A DNA stretch of 38,189 nucleotides from Elusimicrobiota bacterium (GTDB lineage Bacteria; Elusimicrobiota; Elusimicrobia; Elusimicrobiales; UBA9959), in assembly GCA_030651035.1 (NCBI GenBank), contig JAUSCK010000221.1, forward strand, positions 1 through 38,189, read 5' to 3'. Positions 14,533-22,662 of the stretch are shown here, in pieces; within the stretch, counting starts at the first letter, position 1; each line of letters begins with the position of its first letter. The notes below the pieces were generated by a model that worked only from the letters and a program-made list of their open reading frames with translations, ran no database searches and was not told the DNA's origin. A program made the translations under genes and the position numbers.

Positions 14533-14548
14533 TATATTAGGAATAAAT

Positions 14549-17077
14549 ATGATCTCAAATGATGAAATTAAAAAAATTTTTTTGGAGCGGATTCCGGTGT
14601 TCGACGGGGCTATGGGGAGCTATCTGCAGGGGTTCGACCTTAAAGAGGCTGATTTTGCCGGGCACGAGGGGCTTAATGAGATACTTTCCGTCTCTAAGCC
14701 CGAAGTAATAACCAAGGTGCACGAGGATTACCTCGCCGCCGGGGCAGACTTTATTGAGACCAACACTTTCGGCGCCAATGCGGCTGTCCTGGCTGAATAC
14801 GGCCTGACCGCCCGAGTGCGCGAATTCAATATAGCCTCGGCCCGCCTCGCGAAAGCCGCGGCCGATAAGTTCTCCAAGGACGGCAGGCAGCGCTTCGTGG
14901 CGGCCTCCGTCGGTCCCACCAATAAGGCCCTGTTCGTCACCGGCGGGCTCAGTTTTGACGATATGCGCGCTATCTACCTTGAGCAGCTCACCGCCCTGAT
15001 GGAGGGCGGCGTGGACCTGCTGCTGCTGGAAACAGCCCACGACATTTTAAACCTTAAGGCCGGGCTTGCCGCCGTAAGGCTCGCCTTCAAGGCAGCCGGC
15101 AGGGAACTGCCCGTCATAGTTTCCGCCACCATGGACGCGCGCAACAAGATGCTCTCCGGCCACGATTCCGAGGCTTTCTACGCCGCCGTGGAGCATTTCC
15201 CGCTGGCGGCTCTGGGCTTTAACTGCTCAACAGGCCCCGAGGGGCTGGGTCTGCGCCTTGAGCGCCTGGCCGCCCGCGCGCAGTACCCGGTGTTTGCCAT
15301 GCCCAACGCCGGTATGCCCGACGAGAACGGCCGCTACCTGCAGACACCGGAGACATTCTCCGCCGTCATGGCCGACTACGCCAAAAAAGGCCTGCTCAAC
15401 GCGGCCGGCGGCTGCTGCGGCACCACGCCGGCGCATATAAAAGCCCTGGCGGAAGCCGTGGAAGGCGTTAAACCCCGCGCCCCGCGCGCCGCCGTCCCCT
15501 GGGTGGTGTCGGGCGTTGAAGCCCTTTTTTACGACGAGATAGAGCCGCCGGCCATGGTGGGCGAGCGCAATAATTCCATAGGCTCCAAGAAATTCCGGGA
15601 TATGGTGGCCGCCGGGGACTGGGACGGGGCTGTGGCGCTGGCCAAAGCCCAGGTGGCCGCCGGGGCGCACATATTGGACATCTGCCTGGCCAACCCCGAG
15701 CGCAACGAGCTTGCGGACGTGAAAACCTTCATGCCTAAACTTGCCCGCGCGGTGCGCCTGCCTATAATGACAGATACCACCGACCTCGCCGTGATGGAGG
15801 AGGTCCTGAAGACAGTGCCCGGCAAGGCCCTGCTGAACTCCGTGAACTTCGAGTTCGGCACTGATAAGCCGCGCGCTGCCGCCGAGCTGGTCAAGACCTA
15901 CGGCGCGAAGCTGGTGTTCGGCTGCATAGACGGGGATAAAGTGCACGGCCTGCCGCTGGATGCGAAGCGGAAGTTGACCATAGCCCGCCGGGCTTACGCC
16001 TTCCTGACAGAGGAATGCGGGCTGAAAGCCGGGGATATAATTTTCGACACGCTGGTTTTCCCGGTGGGCGTGGGCGGAGAGCACGCCAAAACCGCGCACG
16101 AGACCATAAAGGCTATAGAGCGGATAAAAAAAGAATTCCCCGGCGTGAAAACCGTGCTGGGCGTCAGCAATGTCTCGTTCGGCCTGCCGCCGGCGTCGCG
16201 CGAAGTCCTGAACTCGGTTTTCCTGCACCACGCGGTCAAGGCCGGGCTGGACCTGGCTATAGTAAACATCGAAAAGCTGAAGCGCTACGCTTCCCTCTCA
16301 GCAGAAGAGCGCGGGCTCGCCGAAGACCTTATCTTTGCCCGGAGGCCCGACGCCGCGCAGGCCTTCGCCGCCCGCTACCGCGACGCTAAAAAGACCTCAT
16401 CAGCCCCGGCCGTGCCGGACGCCCCGCCGGCCGAGAGACTGCGCCTGGCCGTCCTCAACGGCGTAAAGGCCGGCATAGAAGAGGCCGTGGCCGCCCTGCT
16501 GGAGAAAGAATCCCCGCTGGACATAATAAACGGGCCCGTGATGCAGGCCATGGCCGAGGTGGGCAGGCAGTTTTCCGCCGGGGACCTGATAGTGACCGAG
16601 GTTCTCCAGAGCGCCGAGGCCGCCAAGACCGCCGTGACCGCGCTTGAGGCGGCGCTTAAGGCGCAGAAAGCACCGAAGCGCGGCCGCGTGCTGCTGGCCA
16701 CCGTAAAGGGCGACGTGCACGACATAGGCAAGAACCTGGTGGGCATAATTTTCGAGAGCAACGGTTTCGAGGTGGAGGACCTGGGCGTGAAAGTAGCCCC
16801 GGAGGACATAGCCGCCGCCGCCGTTAAATCCCGGCCGGACTTCATAGGCCTGTCCGGGCTGCTGGTGCGCTCCTGCGAACAGATGACTATAACCGCGCGC
16901 GAACTGGTCAAGGCCGGCATAAACGCCCCGCTGCTGGTAGGCGGCGCGGCCCTTACCGGAAAATTCACCGAAGCGAATATCACTCCCAATTACGGCGGCC
17001 CTGTTTTCTACGCACAGGACGCCATGGAGGGCTTGAACTACGTGCTGGCGCGCGTTAGCGGCAAGCCGCAGGCATGA
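14549..17077 (+). CDS. metH: Cobalamin-dependent methionine synthase lacking the reactivation domain
   Basis: Methylates homocysteine with methyltetrahydrofolate through methylcobalamin. It has 842 residues. The homocysteine/Zn module (about 1-295) has DGAMGSYLQG, FNCSTGPEGL and GGCCGTTPAHI, giving three Cys ligands. The pterin-binding module (about 320-590) has GERNNSIGSKKFRDMVAAGD. The cap and B12 module (about 600-838) has VKGDVHDIGKNLVGIIFESN with the cobalt-ligand His. The protein ends there; the AdoMet-binding activation domain is in the next gene, which overlaps by four bases. ATG 14549 is preferred since an upstream in-frame ATG lies within repeat R2. Confidence 0.96.
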   Translation: MISNDEIKKIFLERIPVFDGAMGSYLQGFDLKEADFAGHEGLNEILSVSKPEVITKVHEDYLAAGADFIETNTFGANAAVLAEYGLTARVREFNIASARLAKAAADKFSKDGRQRFVAASVGPTNKALFVTGGLSFDDMRAIYLEQLTALMEGGVDLLLLETAHDILNLKAGLAAVRLAFKAAGRELPVIVSATMDARNKMLSGHDSEAFYAAVEHFPLAALGFNCSTGPEGLGLRLERLAARAQYPVFAMPNAGMPDENGRYLQTPETFSAVMADYAKKGLLNAAGGCCGTTPAHIKALAEAVEGVKPRAPRAAVPWVVSGVEALFYDEIEPPAMVGERNNSIGSKKFRDMVAAGDWDGAVALAKAQVAAGAHILDICLANPERNELADVKTFMPKLARAVRLPIMTDTTDLAVMEEVLKTVPGKALLNSVNFEFGTDKPRAAAELVKTYGAKLVFGCIDGDKVHGLPLDAKRKLTIARRAYAFLTEECGLKAGDIIFDTLVFPVGVGGEHAKTAHETIKAIERIKKEFPGVKTVLGVSNVSFGLPPASREVLNSVFLHHAVKAGLDLAIVNIEKLKRYASLSAEERGLAEDLIFARRPDAAQAFAARYRDAKKTSSAPAVPDAPPAERLRLAVLNGVKAGIEEAVAALLEKESPLDIINGPVMQAMAEVGRQFSAGDLIVTEVLQSAEAAKTAVTALEAALKAQKAPKRGRVLLATVKGDVHDIGKNLVGIIFESNGFEVEDLGVKVAPEDIAAAAVKSRPDFIGLSGLLVRSCEQMTITARELVKAGINAPLLVGGAALTGKFTEANITPNYGGPVFYAQDAMEGLNYVLARVSGKPQA

Positions 17078-17943
17078 GTTCCAACCCCACTGAAAATGCG
17101 GGACAAATGATCAGGGATGCTTCCCAGCCCTCCTCCTTCGTCTTCCGTCCGGTCAATTATTATCCTGACGAGATACCGCTCCCCATCGACCTGCTCCGGC
17201 ATTTCACCGGCGAGCAGGCGCTCGGCGAGCTGTTCGACAACCTCGACGAGGACCTTTTTAACCTGCGCTTCCTGAAGCTGAAGAAGGAGCAGGAGGAGAA
17301 AAGCCGCGAAGCCAGGGAACTGCTGGCCGGGATAAAAGAAGAGATAATAGAAAAGAAACTGATCAAGGCGCGCGGTGTTTATCAATTCTTCCAAGTCAAC
17401 AGTTTTTGCGAAGAACTGTATTTTTACAACGGCCTGGGCGCCAAGCTGGCCGCTTTTACTTTCCCGCGCCAGCCCGGCGGCGAGCGGCTCTGCCTGGCGG
17501 ATTTTGCCGCGCCCGAGGCGCGCGGCAAAAAAGACTACGCCGCGCTACTGGCCGTCACCTGCGGCGAGGGCGTGCTGGAGCTTGCCAGGCGCGAGCGCGA
17601 GGCCGGCAATTACGTCAGGTCTTACCTGGTGGAGGCCCTGGCCCTGGCCCTGGCCGAGGCTTTCGCCGACGTGCTGCATTACCGCGTCCGCCTGGAATGG
17701 GGCATAGCAGAGGCCTGCCCGGCCAAGCCGCTGCTGCGGAGCAAATACCAGGGGAAAAGGTATTCTTTCGGCTACCCGGTCTGCCCTGACCTGGCCAACC
17801 AGAAAATCCTTTTTGACCTGCTCAAGCCGGAGCCGGACGCGGGCCTGCGGCTGACCGAGGATTTTATGATGGACCCCGAGGCCTCGGTATCGGCGTTAGT
17901 CTTTCATAACCCGAAAGCGGTGTATTTTGATATAAACAAATAG
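17074..17943 (+). CDS. Stand-alone methionine synthase reactivation (AdoMet-binding) protein
   Basis: A 289-residue protein matching the C-terminal activation domain of MetH (Met_synt_B12), which reductively remethylates oxidised cob(II)alamin using AdoMet. The signature is RYSFGYPVCPDLANQKILFD, then LTEDFMMDPEASVSALVFHN and KAVYF. The middle has ARGVYQFFQVNSF, matching the domain's usual GVYGFFPAN. The first 90 residues contain a charged coiled-coil-like helix (LKLKKEQEEKSREARELLAG) less typical of the fused form. The ATGA overlap with metH supports a two-subunit enzyme. Confidence 0.92.
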   Translation: MSSNPTENAGQMIRDASQPSSFVFRPVNYYPDEIPLPIDLLRHFTGEQALGELFDNLDEDLFNLRFLKLKKEQEEKSREARELLAGIKEEIIEKKLIKARGVYQFFQVNSFCEELYFYNGLGAKLAAFTFPRQPGGERLCLADFAAPEARGKKDYAALLAVTCGEGVLELARREREAGNYVRSYLVEALALALAEAFADVLHYRVRLEWGIAEACPAKPLLRSKYQGKRYSFGYPVCPDLANQKILFDLLKPEPDAGLRLTEDFMMDPEASVSALVFHNPKAVYFDINK

Positions 17944-17993
17944 GATTTCCGGGCCCGGGAAATGTCTGAAAGGCGGAGTTTCCGGGATTTATT

Positions 17994-19373
17994 ATGCGCG
18001 AAGATATAATATCCAGCATCTCGGTTTGCGCCAACCGGCTGGCCGCCGGCGGCAGGCAGCTGCAGGCGGAAAAGCTGGCGCTGGACGCTATTAAAAAGGC
18101 GCCGGGCAGCCAGGAGCTCGCCAAGCTGCTGGAAAAGATCCTGAGCCAGTCCGCGGATCCCGCGAGGGCGGAAGAAGCCTACGCCGGGATACTCGGCCTG
18201 CCCGGCCTCTGCCCCGATAATTACTACCACCTGGCCATGTTCCACAAGCGCCGCGGCGATTATCCCGGCATGCGGCGCGCCCTCGGGCGGCTGCTGGCCG
18301 CAGGCGCCGGGGCCGATCCCGTGAACAGGTACATAGCCTGCTGCACGCTGGACCGGTTCAGCCAGGCCTTCGAGACGGCCGAAAGCTTTATCGGCTCCGG
18401 CAGGAGGGAGCCGGTCCTTTCCAGGCTCTGGCACCCCTGGGGCGACCGGTCAGACACGCTGCCGCCCGGCTTCCTGGCGGACAGGCTGGCCGCTCTGGAG
18501 CGCGCGCGCCTGGGTAAAAAACTGGAACCTTACCGCTCATTTTTCCGGGGAGCGCTGCTGCTCCTGCTCGGCAGGAACGCGGAATCGGCCGCCGAGTTCG
18601 GGCGGCTGGCGGCGCGGCCGGACCTGCCGGACCCGCGCTACGGCTGGATGTTTTTCCCCGCGGGCTGGGCCTCTCTTTACGCCTGCGACTACGGCAGCGC
18701 GCTGCGGATGTTCAGCCGCAGCGCCCGCTCGCCTGTTTCCAGGTCCACCTCGCTGGGAAGGATAGCCGAGATCTATATCTGCACCGGCAGGGCGGGGAAG
18801 GGTTTCCAGCAGCTTAAAAAGGCTTTCAGCACGGCGGCCTTCGGCGAGCTGCCGGGCCTGCATTCCTGGGAGGGCCAGATGCGGCTCTTCACCGGGGCTT
18901 ATAAGGCGGCGCTGAAAGCCCTTACCAAAGGCCTCGCCCTCGGTGACGACGTGGCCTTCTGCTGGCGCGGCGCCGCCCTCACGCTGCTGGGCAGGCGCAA
19001 GGAAGCCCTGCGCGACCTGGACAGGGCCGTGGAACTTTTTCCTACCGACGCCGAGGCCGGGGTCTGGCGGGCAGAAACCCTCAGGCTGGAGGGCAGGCTC
19101 GCCGAAGCCCTGCGGGACCTGGACGGCATCATAGCCTCCAAAGGCAGCCGCACGTGGGCCCGCGTCAACCGGGCCCTTGTCCGCGAAGCCCTGGGCGACA
19201 AGGCCGGCATGACGGAAGACTTCAACGCGCTGAGCCCCGAAGTCAGGAAATTCCTGCAGAGCCGGACAGCCGGCTCACGGCGCACGGTGAAGCGCATGCT
19301 GGAAGAGGCCTGCCGCCGGGCAATGGGGAACCGCAGGGACGATAAATATTTTTTCCCCGTCTGGATGAAATGA
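17994..19373 (+). CDS. TPR-repeat protein (cytoplasmic, unknown role)
   Basis: A 459-residue helical-repeat protein with no signal peptide. The clearest tetratricopeptide units are in the C-terminal half: AFCWRGAALTLLGRRKEALR, DLDRAVELFPTDAEAGVWRA, ETLRLEGRLAEALRDLDGII and ARVNRALVREALGDKAGM. Earlier repeats are degenerate. It follows the methionine synthase genes after 50 bases and may share their transcript, but nothing ties it to methionine. The function cannot be called. Confidence 0.8.
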   Translation: MREDIISSISVCANRLAAGGRQLQAEKLALDAIKKAPGSQELAKLLEKILSQSADPARAEEAYAGILGLPGLCPDNYYHLAMFHKRRGDYPGMRRALGRLLAAGAGADPVNRYIACCTLDRFSQAFETAESFIGSGRREPVLSRLWHPWGDRSDTLPPGFLADRLAALERARLGKKLEPYRSFFRGALLLLLGRNAESAAEFGRLAARPDLPDPRYGWMFFPAGWASLYACDYGSALRMFSRSARSPVSRSTSLGRIAEIYICTGRAGKGFQQLKKAFSTAAFGELPGLHSWEGQMRLFTGAYKAALKALTKGLALGDDVAFCWRGAALTLLGRRKEALRDLDRAVELFPTDAEAGVWRAETLRLEGRLAEALRDLDGIIASKGSRTWARVNRALVREALGDKAGMTEDFNALSPEVRKFLQSRTAGSRRTVKRMLEEACRRAMGNRRDDKYFFPVWMK

Positions 19374-19396
19374 TTTAATTAGGTCTTTTTTGGGTC

Positions 19397-19424
19397 TTGA
19401 CAATCGGAATATTTCTGCTAAAAT
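19397..19424 (+). promoter_or_regulatory. Orphan sigma-70-type promoter
   Basis: TTGACA (19397-19402), a 16-base spacer, then TAAAAT (19419-19424), close to consensus. It points toward a convergent gene. No plus-strand gene begins before coaD, more than 1 kb away. The predicted start site falls at the foot of the hairpin at 19431. Confidence 0.55.
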
Positions 19425-19430
19425 ATCAAC

Positions 19431-19475
19431 GAGTCCGCAACCCCTTTTAGTGGGTTAATGCGGACTCTTCCTTTT
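19431..19475 (+). ncRNA. Candidate small RNA or promoter-proximal terminator hairpin
   Basis: A perfect 9-bp stem GAGTCCGCA/TGCGGACTC (19431-19439, 19459-19467) encloses a second stem ACCC/GGGT. TTCCTTTT follows on the plus strand. It starts about seven bases after the orphan -10 box, so a transcript of roughly 45 bases would be made almost entirely of this hairpin. It also overlaps, in antisense, the last codons of the WG-repeat gene. It could instead simply end the TPR transcript. Confidence 0.35.
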
Positions 19476-20456
19476 GGGCTCAGCCTCTTGTTTTCTGTAT
19501 TCGAAGCCTTTTGCGTCTATGTAGAAGGAGCGTCCGCCGCGGGTCACCTTGGCCAGCCCGCCGCGGAAGCCCGCCGCCTGGCTGTAATTGAAATCTATCG
19601 CTACCTTGCCTGTTTTGTCTATATAGCCCCACCCGCCCTTGAAGTCCTTGAGGACCGGGGCGAGGCCCCCGTCGAAAGAGGCGCACATGGCGAAGCCGGC
19701 CGGTATGAGCTCGTTGCCTTCCTGGTCTATGTAGCCGCAGCGGCCTTCCGCTTGCAGGTGCTGGGCGTGGGCCAGGCCCTCGCTGTAGGGCCCGATAGAG
19801 ACATAGGGCCGCTCCTTGAAGATAAGCGTCTGGCGGCTGATAAAGCCGTATTTATCTACCAGTTTAGCTGTGGCAAAGCCGCCGCTGAAGGGGAAAGCCT
19901 CGGCGTAAACCGGCGGCAGGGCTTCCTTCCCGGAGAGCTCGATGTAGCCGTACTTGCCGTTCAGCTTGACGCGGGCCAAACCCTCGCTGGGCGGGTAAAT
20001 TTCCTCATAGATGCCGCCGCGGAATTCGCGCGCGTCTTTAAGCAGCAGGCCCCAGCGGCCGCCCTTCTTTGCCGGGGCGGCGCCTTCCCTGAACGGCAGC
20101 AGCTCCTCGTATTCGAAGGGGACGGCGGTTTTTTCGGACCTGTCCACGCAGCCCCACAGGCCGCGGGCCTTTACGGGCGCGCAGCCCTCGCTGAAGGAGC
20201 CGGCGGACTGGTATTTGAACGGAATGACCTTTTTGCCGTTCTTGTCTATAAAGCCGTATTGCGCGCCGGAGCGCACCAGCGCCAGCCCCTCGCTGAAAGG
20301 CTCGGCGTAGTCGTAGCGGGCCGGGATCTCCAGCTTTCCGCCGGGCGCCGCGTAACCCCATTTGCCGCCGGAGGCGTAGGGGACAAGCTCCTGCGCTGCG
20401 GCCGGGGCCGGGATCAACGGCAGTATTAAAGCTGAAATCAAAAATATTTTTTTCAT
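19455..20456 (-). CDS. Exported WG-repeat protein
   Basis: A 333-residue protein with signal peptide MKKIFLISALILPLIPAPAAA, chosen at ATG 20456 because an ATG six codons upstream adds non-signal residues. The mature part is a chain of about eight WG repeats of roughly 35 residues: KWGYAAPGGKLEIPARYDYA, QYGFIDKNGKKVIPFKYQSA, LWGCVDRSEKTAVPFEYEEL, KYGYIELSGKEALPPVYAEA, GWGYIDKTGKVAIDFNYSQA. The repeats likely form a beta-propeller-like surface; WG proteins are generally of unknown function. The gene diverges from coaD. Confidence 0.9.
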   Translation of the reverse strand: MKKIFLISALILPLIPAPAAAQELVPYASGGKWGYAAPGGKLEIPARYDYAEPFSEGLALVRSGAQYGFIDKNGKKVIPFKYQSAGSFSEGCAPVKARGLWGCVDRSEKTAVPFEYEELLPFREGAAPAKKGGRWGLLLKDAREFRGGIYEEIYPPSEGLARVKLNGKYGYIELSGKEALPPVYAEAFPFSGGFATAKLVDKYGFISRQTLIFKERPYVSIGPYSEGLAHAQHLQAEGRCGYIDQEGNELIPAGFAMCASFDGGLAPVLKDFKGGWGYIDKTGKVAIDFNYSQAAGFRGGLAKVTRGGRSFYIDAKGFEYRKQEAEPKRKSPH

Positions 20457-20494
20457 ATCGGGTCCTTCGTGCAACCGCCCTGATAAAGATTGTA

Positions 20495-20500
20495 TATAAT
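20495..20500 (+). promoter_or_regulatory. Probable -10 box of coaD
   Basis: A perfect TATAAT lies 18 bases before ATG 20519, followed by GGAG as ribosome binding site. The -35 region is weak. The 62-base gap also has to serve the divergent WG-repeat gene. Confidence 0.5.
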
Positions 20501-20518
20501 AGTTGGCTGGAGATAATT

Positions 20519-21001
20519 ATGAAAAAGAGAATAGCGGTTTACCCGGGCAGCTTTGACCCGGTTACCTTCGGGCACCTGGACATCATAGACAGGGCGGCGA
20601 AAATTTTTGACCACCTCATCGTGAGCGTCTTCGTGCACAGTTCCAAAAAGCACATGTTTTCCGTTGAGGAGCGGGCGGAGATGCTTAAGGCCGCCCTTAA
20701 GGGCAAGAAGAACGTTACGGTGGACTGTTTCGAGGGGCTGCTGGTCGACTATGTGAAGAAGAAAAAGACCTGCGTGGTGATCAGGGGCCTGCGCGCTATT
20801 TCGGACCTGGAATACGAGTTCCAGATAGCGGCCATAAACCGCACGCTCTACCCCGACATAGAAACCGTTTTCTTCATGCCGCGCCAGCGCTACACCTACC
20901 TCTCGTCCAGCGTGGTGCGCGACATAGCCCATTTCAAGGGCGACGTTTCAAAACTGGTCCCGCCGCATGTGGCCAAAGCCATAGCCGCCCGGAAAGGCTA
21001 G
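20519..21001 (+). CDS. coaD: Phosphopantetheine adenylyltransferase
   Basis: Adenylates 4'-phosphopantetheine to dephospho-CoA, the penultimate step of CoA synthesis. It has 160 residues, the normal length. Motifs are AVYPGSFDPVTFGHLDII (nucleotidyltransferase TxGH), VIRGLRAISDLEYEFQIA, and TYLSSSVVRDIA with the C-terminal SSS/VR phosphate-binding motif. Confidence 0.98.
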   Translation: MKKRIAVYPGSFDPVTFGHLDIIDRAAKIFDHLIVSVFVHSSKKHMFSVEERAEMLKAALKGKKNVTVDCFEGLLVDYVKKKKTCVVIRGLRAISDLEYEFQIAAINRTLYPDIETVFFMPRQRYTYLSSSVVRDIAHFKGDVSKLVPPHVAKAIAARKG

Positions 21002-21136
21002 GGGCTTGTATCCAAAGTTTCATAGTGCGGGGCGGCATAATTTGATATATTATTCAATAATTGATCGTAAGGGCCGGTGAACACGCATAAAAGTCATCGG
21101 GCTAGTGTGGTATCTTTAAAACAGAAGGGGTAACTA

Positions 21137-22390
21137 ATGAAAAAATTAATACTTGCGGCCGGATTGATCTGCGGTGTGTTCCTGGCGGCGGATTCCGCTT
21201 TAGCCTGGGATTATAATTATAGCGGGCAGCAGCATGGGAATGTTTTTGGAACATACATGGTTGACATAAACATTGACGACTACCTGCCCTTGAATTCCGG
21301 CGGCTCTGCAAAGGCCCTGGGCATGGGCGGCGCGTTTACCGCCGTCGCCAATGACCTGGGCGCGGTGGAATACAACCCGGCCGGCCTGGCGCAGATAGAC
21401 CATATCAACTTCGCGGCACTGGCCACAGCCAGCCGCACCTCGAAGATCGGCCCGAATGGCGATAAGAAATCAGAGTGGACCTTCGTCCCCAGCTACGGCG
21501 GAGCGGCCATTAAGGTGGGCCCCCTCGCCCTCGGTGTCAGCCGCAAGGTTGCGGAGTCTAAAAATATATTCCAAAAGTTCACCAAAACGCAAAATAACAT
21601 CTTCGCGCCGGACGGCTGGCGGATGTACTACGATACGTTGAGCGATAAAATAGACATGAGCGGCCTTGATACTTATGTGCTGACCGGGGCCCTGAAAATC
21701 GGGCGGTTATCTGTTGGCGCAAACTATAATGCTATCGACGGAGAGATCGAGCGTGAATTCAGCGGAAGACGCACCACCCCCCTGAAGCGCCCCTGGTGGT
21801 ATCCCGGTGGTTACAACATGAATGACCAGTTCCAGGCCACCAACAAGGTGGGGCTTAAGGGTTATACCATGGACTTCGGCGCGCTGATGAACATGGGGCC
21901 CCTTCGCCTTGGAGTTGCGGCCAAGAACGCAATAGGCAAGGTTGACGTTACACAGAAGCTGTATTGGAAGGACAACTTTGACATGGGTGGGAGTAGTAAT
22001 TGGTTCGTCTATAACCCCCTCGAGACCAAGAAAACCCTGACCAAGTTCGCTCCGACCTACGTGGCGGGCGCGGCGCTGGTGCTGGGGAAAATACTGATGG
22101 TGGACCTGGATTATGTCACCGTGAACCTGGAAGACACCAAGAAAGCGCAGGGCCGGCTCGGCGCTGAGCTTGCCGTTGTCCCCGGCTTCCTGTTCGCCCG
22201 CGGCGGCGTGCGGTCGGACTTTAAGAACATCGTCCAGAACCGGGACCAGAAGACCATGGCGTATTTTGTGGGCGCCGGCCTTAAGATGCTGGTCCTTACC
22301 GTTGACGCCTCGGCTTCCCTTGAGCAGGCTAAGGCCGGCTCGGACGGCGCGAATATGACCGGCGCTGTCAGCGCGCAGTTGAAGTTCTAA
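21137..22390 (+). CDS. PorV/UPF0164-like outer-membrane beta-barrel protein, paralogue 1
   Basis: A 417-residue exported protein (signal MKKLILAAGLICGVFLAADSA). The N-terminal block LNSGGSAKALGMGGAFTAVA followed by VEYNPAGL is typical of the PorV/FadL-like UPF0164 barrels. The rest alternates short amphipathic strands and ends in Phe (GAVSAQLKF), as outer-membrane barrels often do. A paralogue at 31365-32654 shares this block and YTMDFGAL, DLDYV, GRLGAE and PGFL segments. Ribosome binding site GAAGGGG precedes the ATG. Its cargo or partner is unknown. Confidence 0.85.
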   Translation: MKKLILAAGLICGVFLAADSALAWDYNYSGQQHGNVFGTYMVDINIDDYLPLNSGGSAKALGMGGAFTAVANDLGAVEYNPAGLAQIDHINFAALATASRTSKIGPNGDKKSEWTFVPSYGGAAIKVGPLALGVSRKVAESKNIFQKFTKTQNNIFAPDGWRMYYDTLSDKIDMSGLDTYVLTGALKIGRLSVGANYNAIDGEIEREFSGRRTTPLKRPWWYPGGYNMNDQFQATNKVGLKGYTMDFGALMNMGPLRLGVAAKNAIGKVDVTQKLYWKDNFDMGGSSNWFVYNPLETKKTLTKFAPTYVAGAALVLGKILMVDLDYVTVNLEDTKKAQGRLGAELAVVPGFLFARGGVRSDFKNIVQNRDQKTMAYFVGAGLKMLVLTVDASASLEQAKAGSDGANMTGAVSAQLKF

Positions 22391-22417
22391 AGCAGCAAGG
22401 CGGGAATCCCTGCCGCA

Positions 22418-22459
22418 CGATCCCCTTTTTTCCGCAAGGAAAGGAGGGGATCGTTTTTT
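22418..22459 (+). terminator. Rho-independent terminator of beta-barrel gene 1
   Basis: A long stem, CGATCCCCTTTTTTCC paired with GGAAAGGAGGGGATCG around a GCAA loop with small irregularities, is followed by six Ts. It starts 28 bases after the stop codon. Confidence 0.9.
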
Positions 22460-22470
22460 AAGCAAAGAAT

Positions 22471-22636
22471 TTCACCACAGAGACGCAGAGAAAGATGAGG
22501 TAAGAGGAGATAAGATTAGGTTGGGGAAAGAGTTCACCGCGGAGGCGCAGAGGTCGCGGAGTTCAGAAGAGAAAATATTAAATATTCGACTCCCCGCTCA
22601 CTCCGTTCTCTGCGACCTCTGCGCCTCCGCGGTGAA
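22471..22636. repeat. Composite MITE-like repeat, copy R3
   Basis: A subfamily II left half (TTCACCACAGAGACGCAGAG at 22471, continuing GGTAAGAGGAGA as in R2) without its right partner is followed by a complete subfamily I palindrome at 22533-22636. Its 28-base arms match at 27 positions (TTCACCGCGGAGGCGCAGAG... and its complement). The composite suggests one element landed in or next to another. It fills the gap before the convergent DUF4130 gene. Confidence 0.85.
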
Positions 22637-22662
22637 TATCCGGAATCCCCCTCGAAGTTAGT

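Noticed and set aside
14498-14548. Upstream ATG for metH inside repeat R2
   Set aside because: The extra residues come from repeat sequence; the MetH family start fits ATG 14549.
7579-22636. CACCGCAGAGGCGCAGAG repeats considered as CRISPR units
   Set aside because: The copies are inverted pairs at separate loci, not direct repeats with regular spacers, and no cas genes are present.
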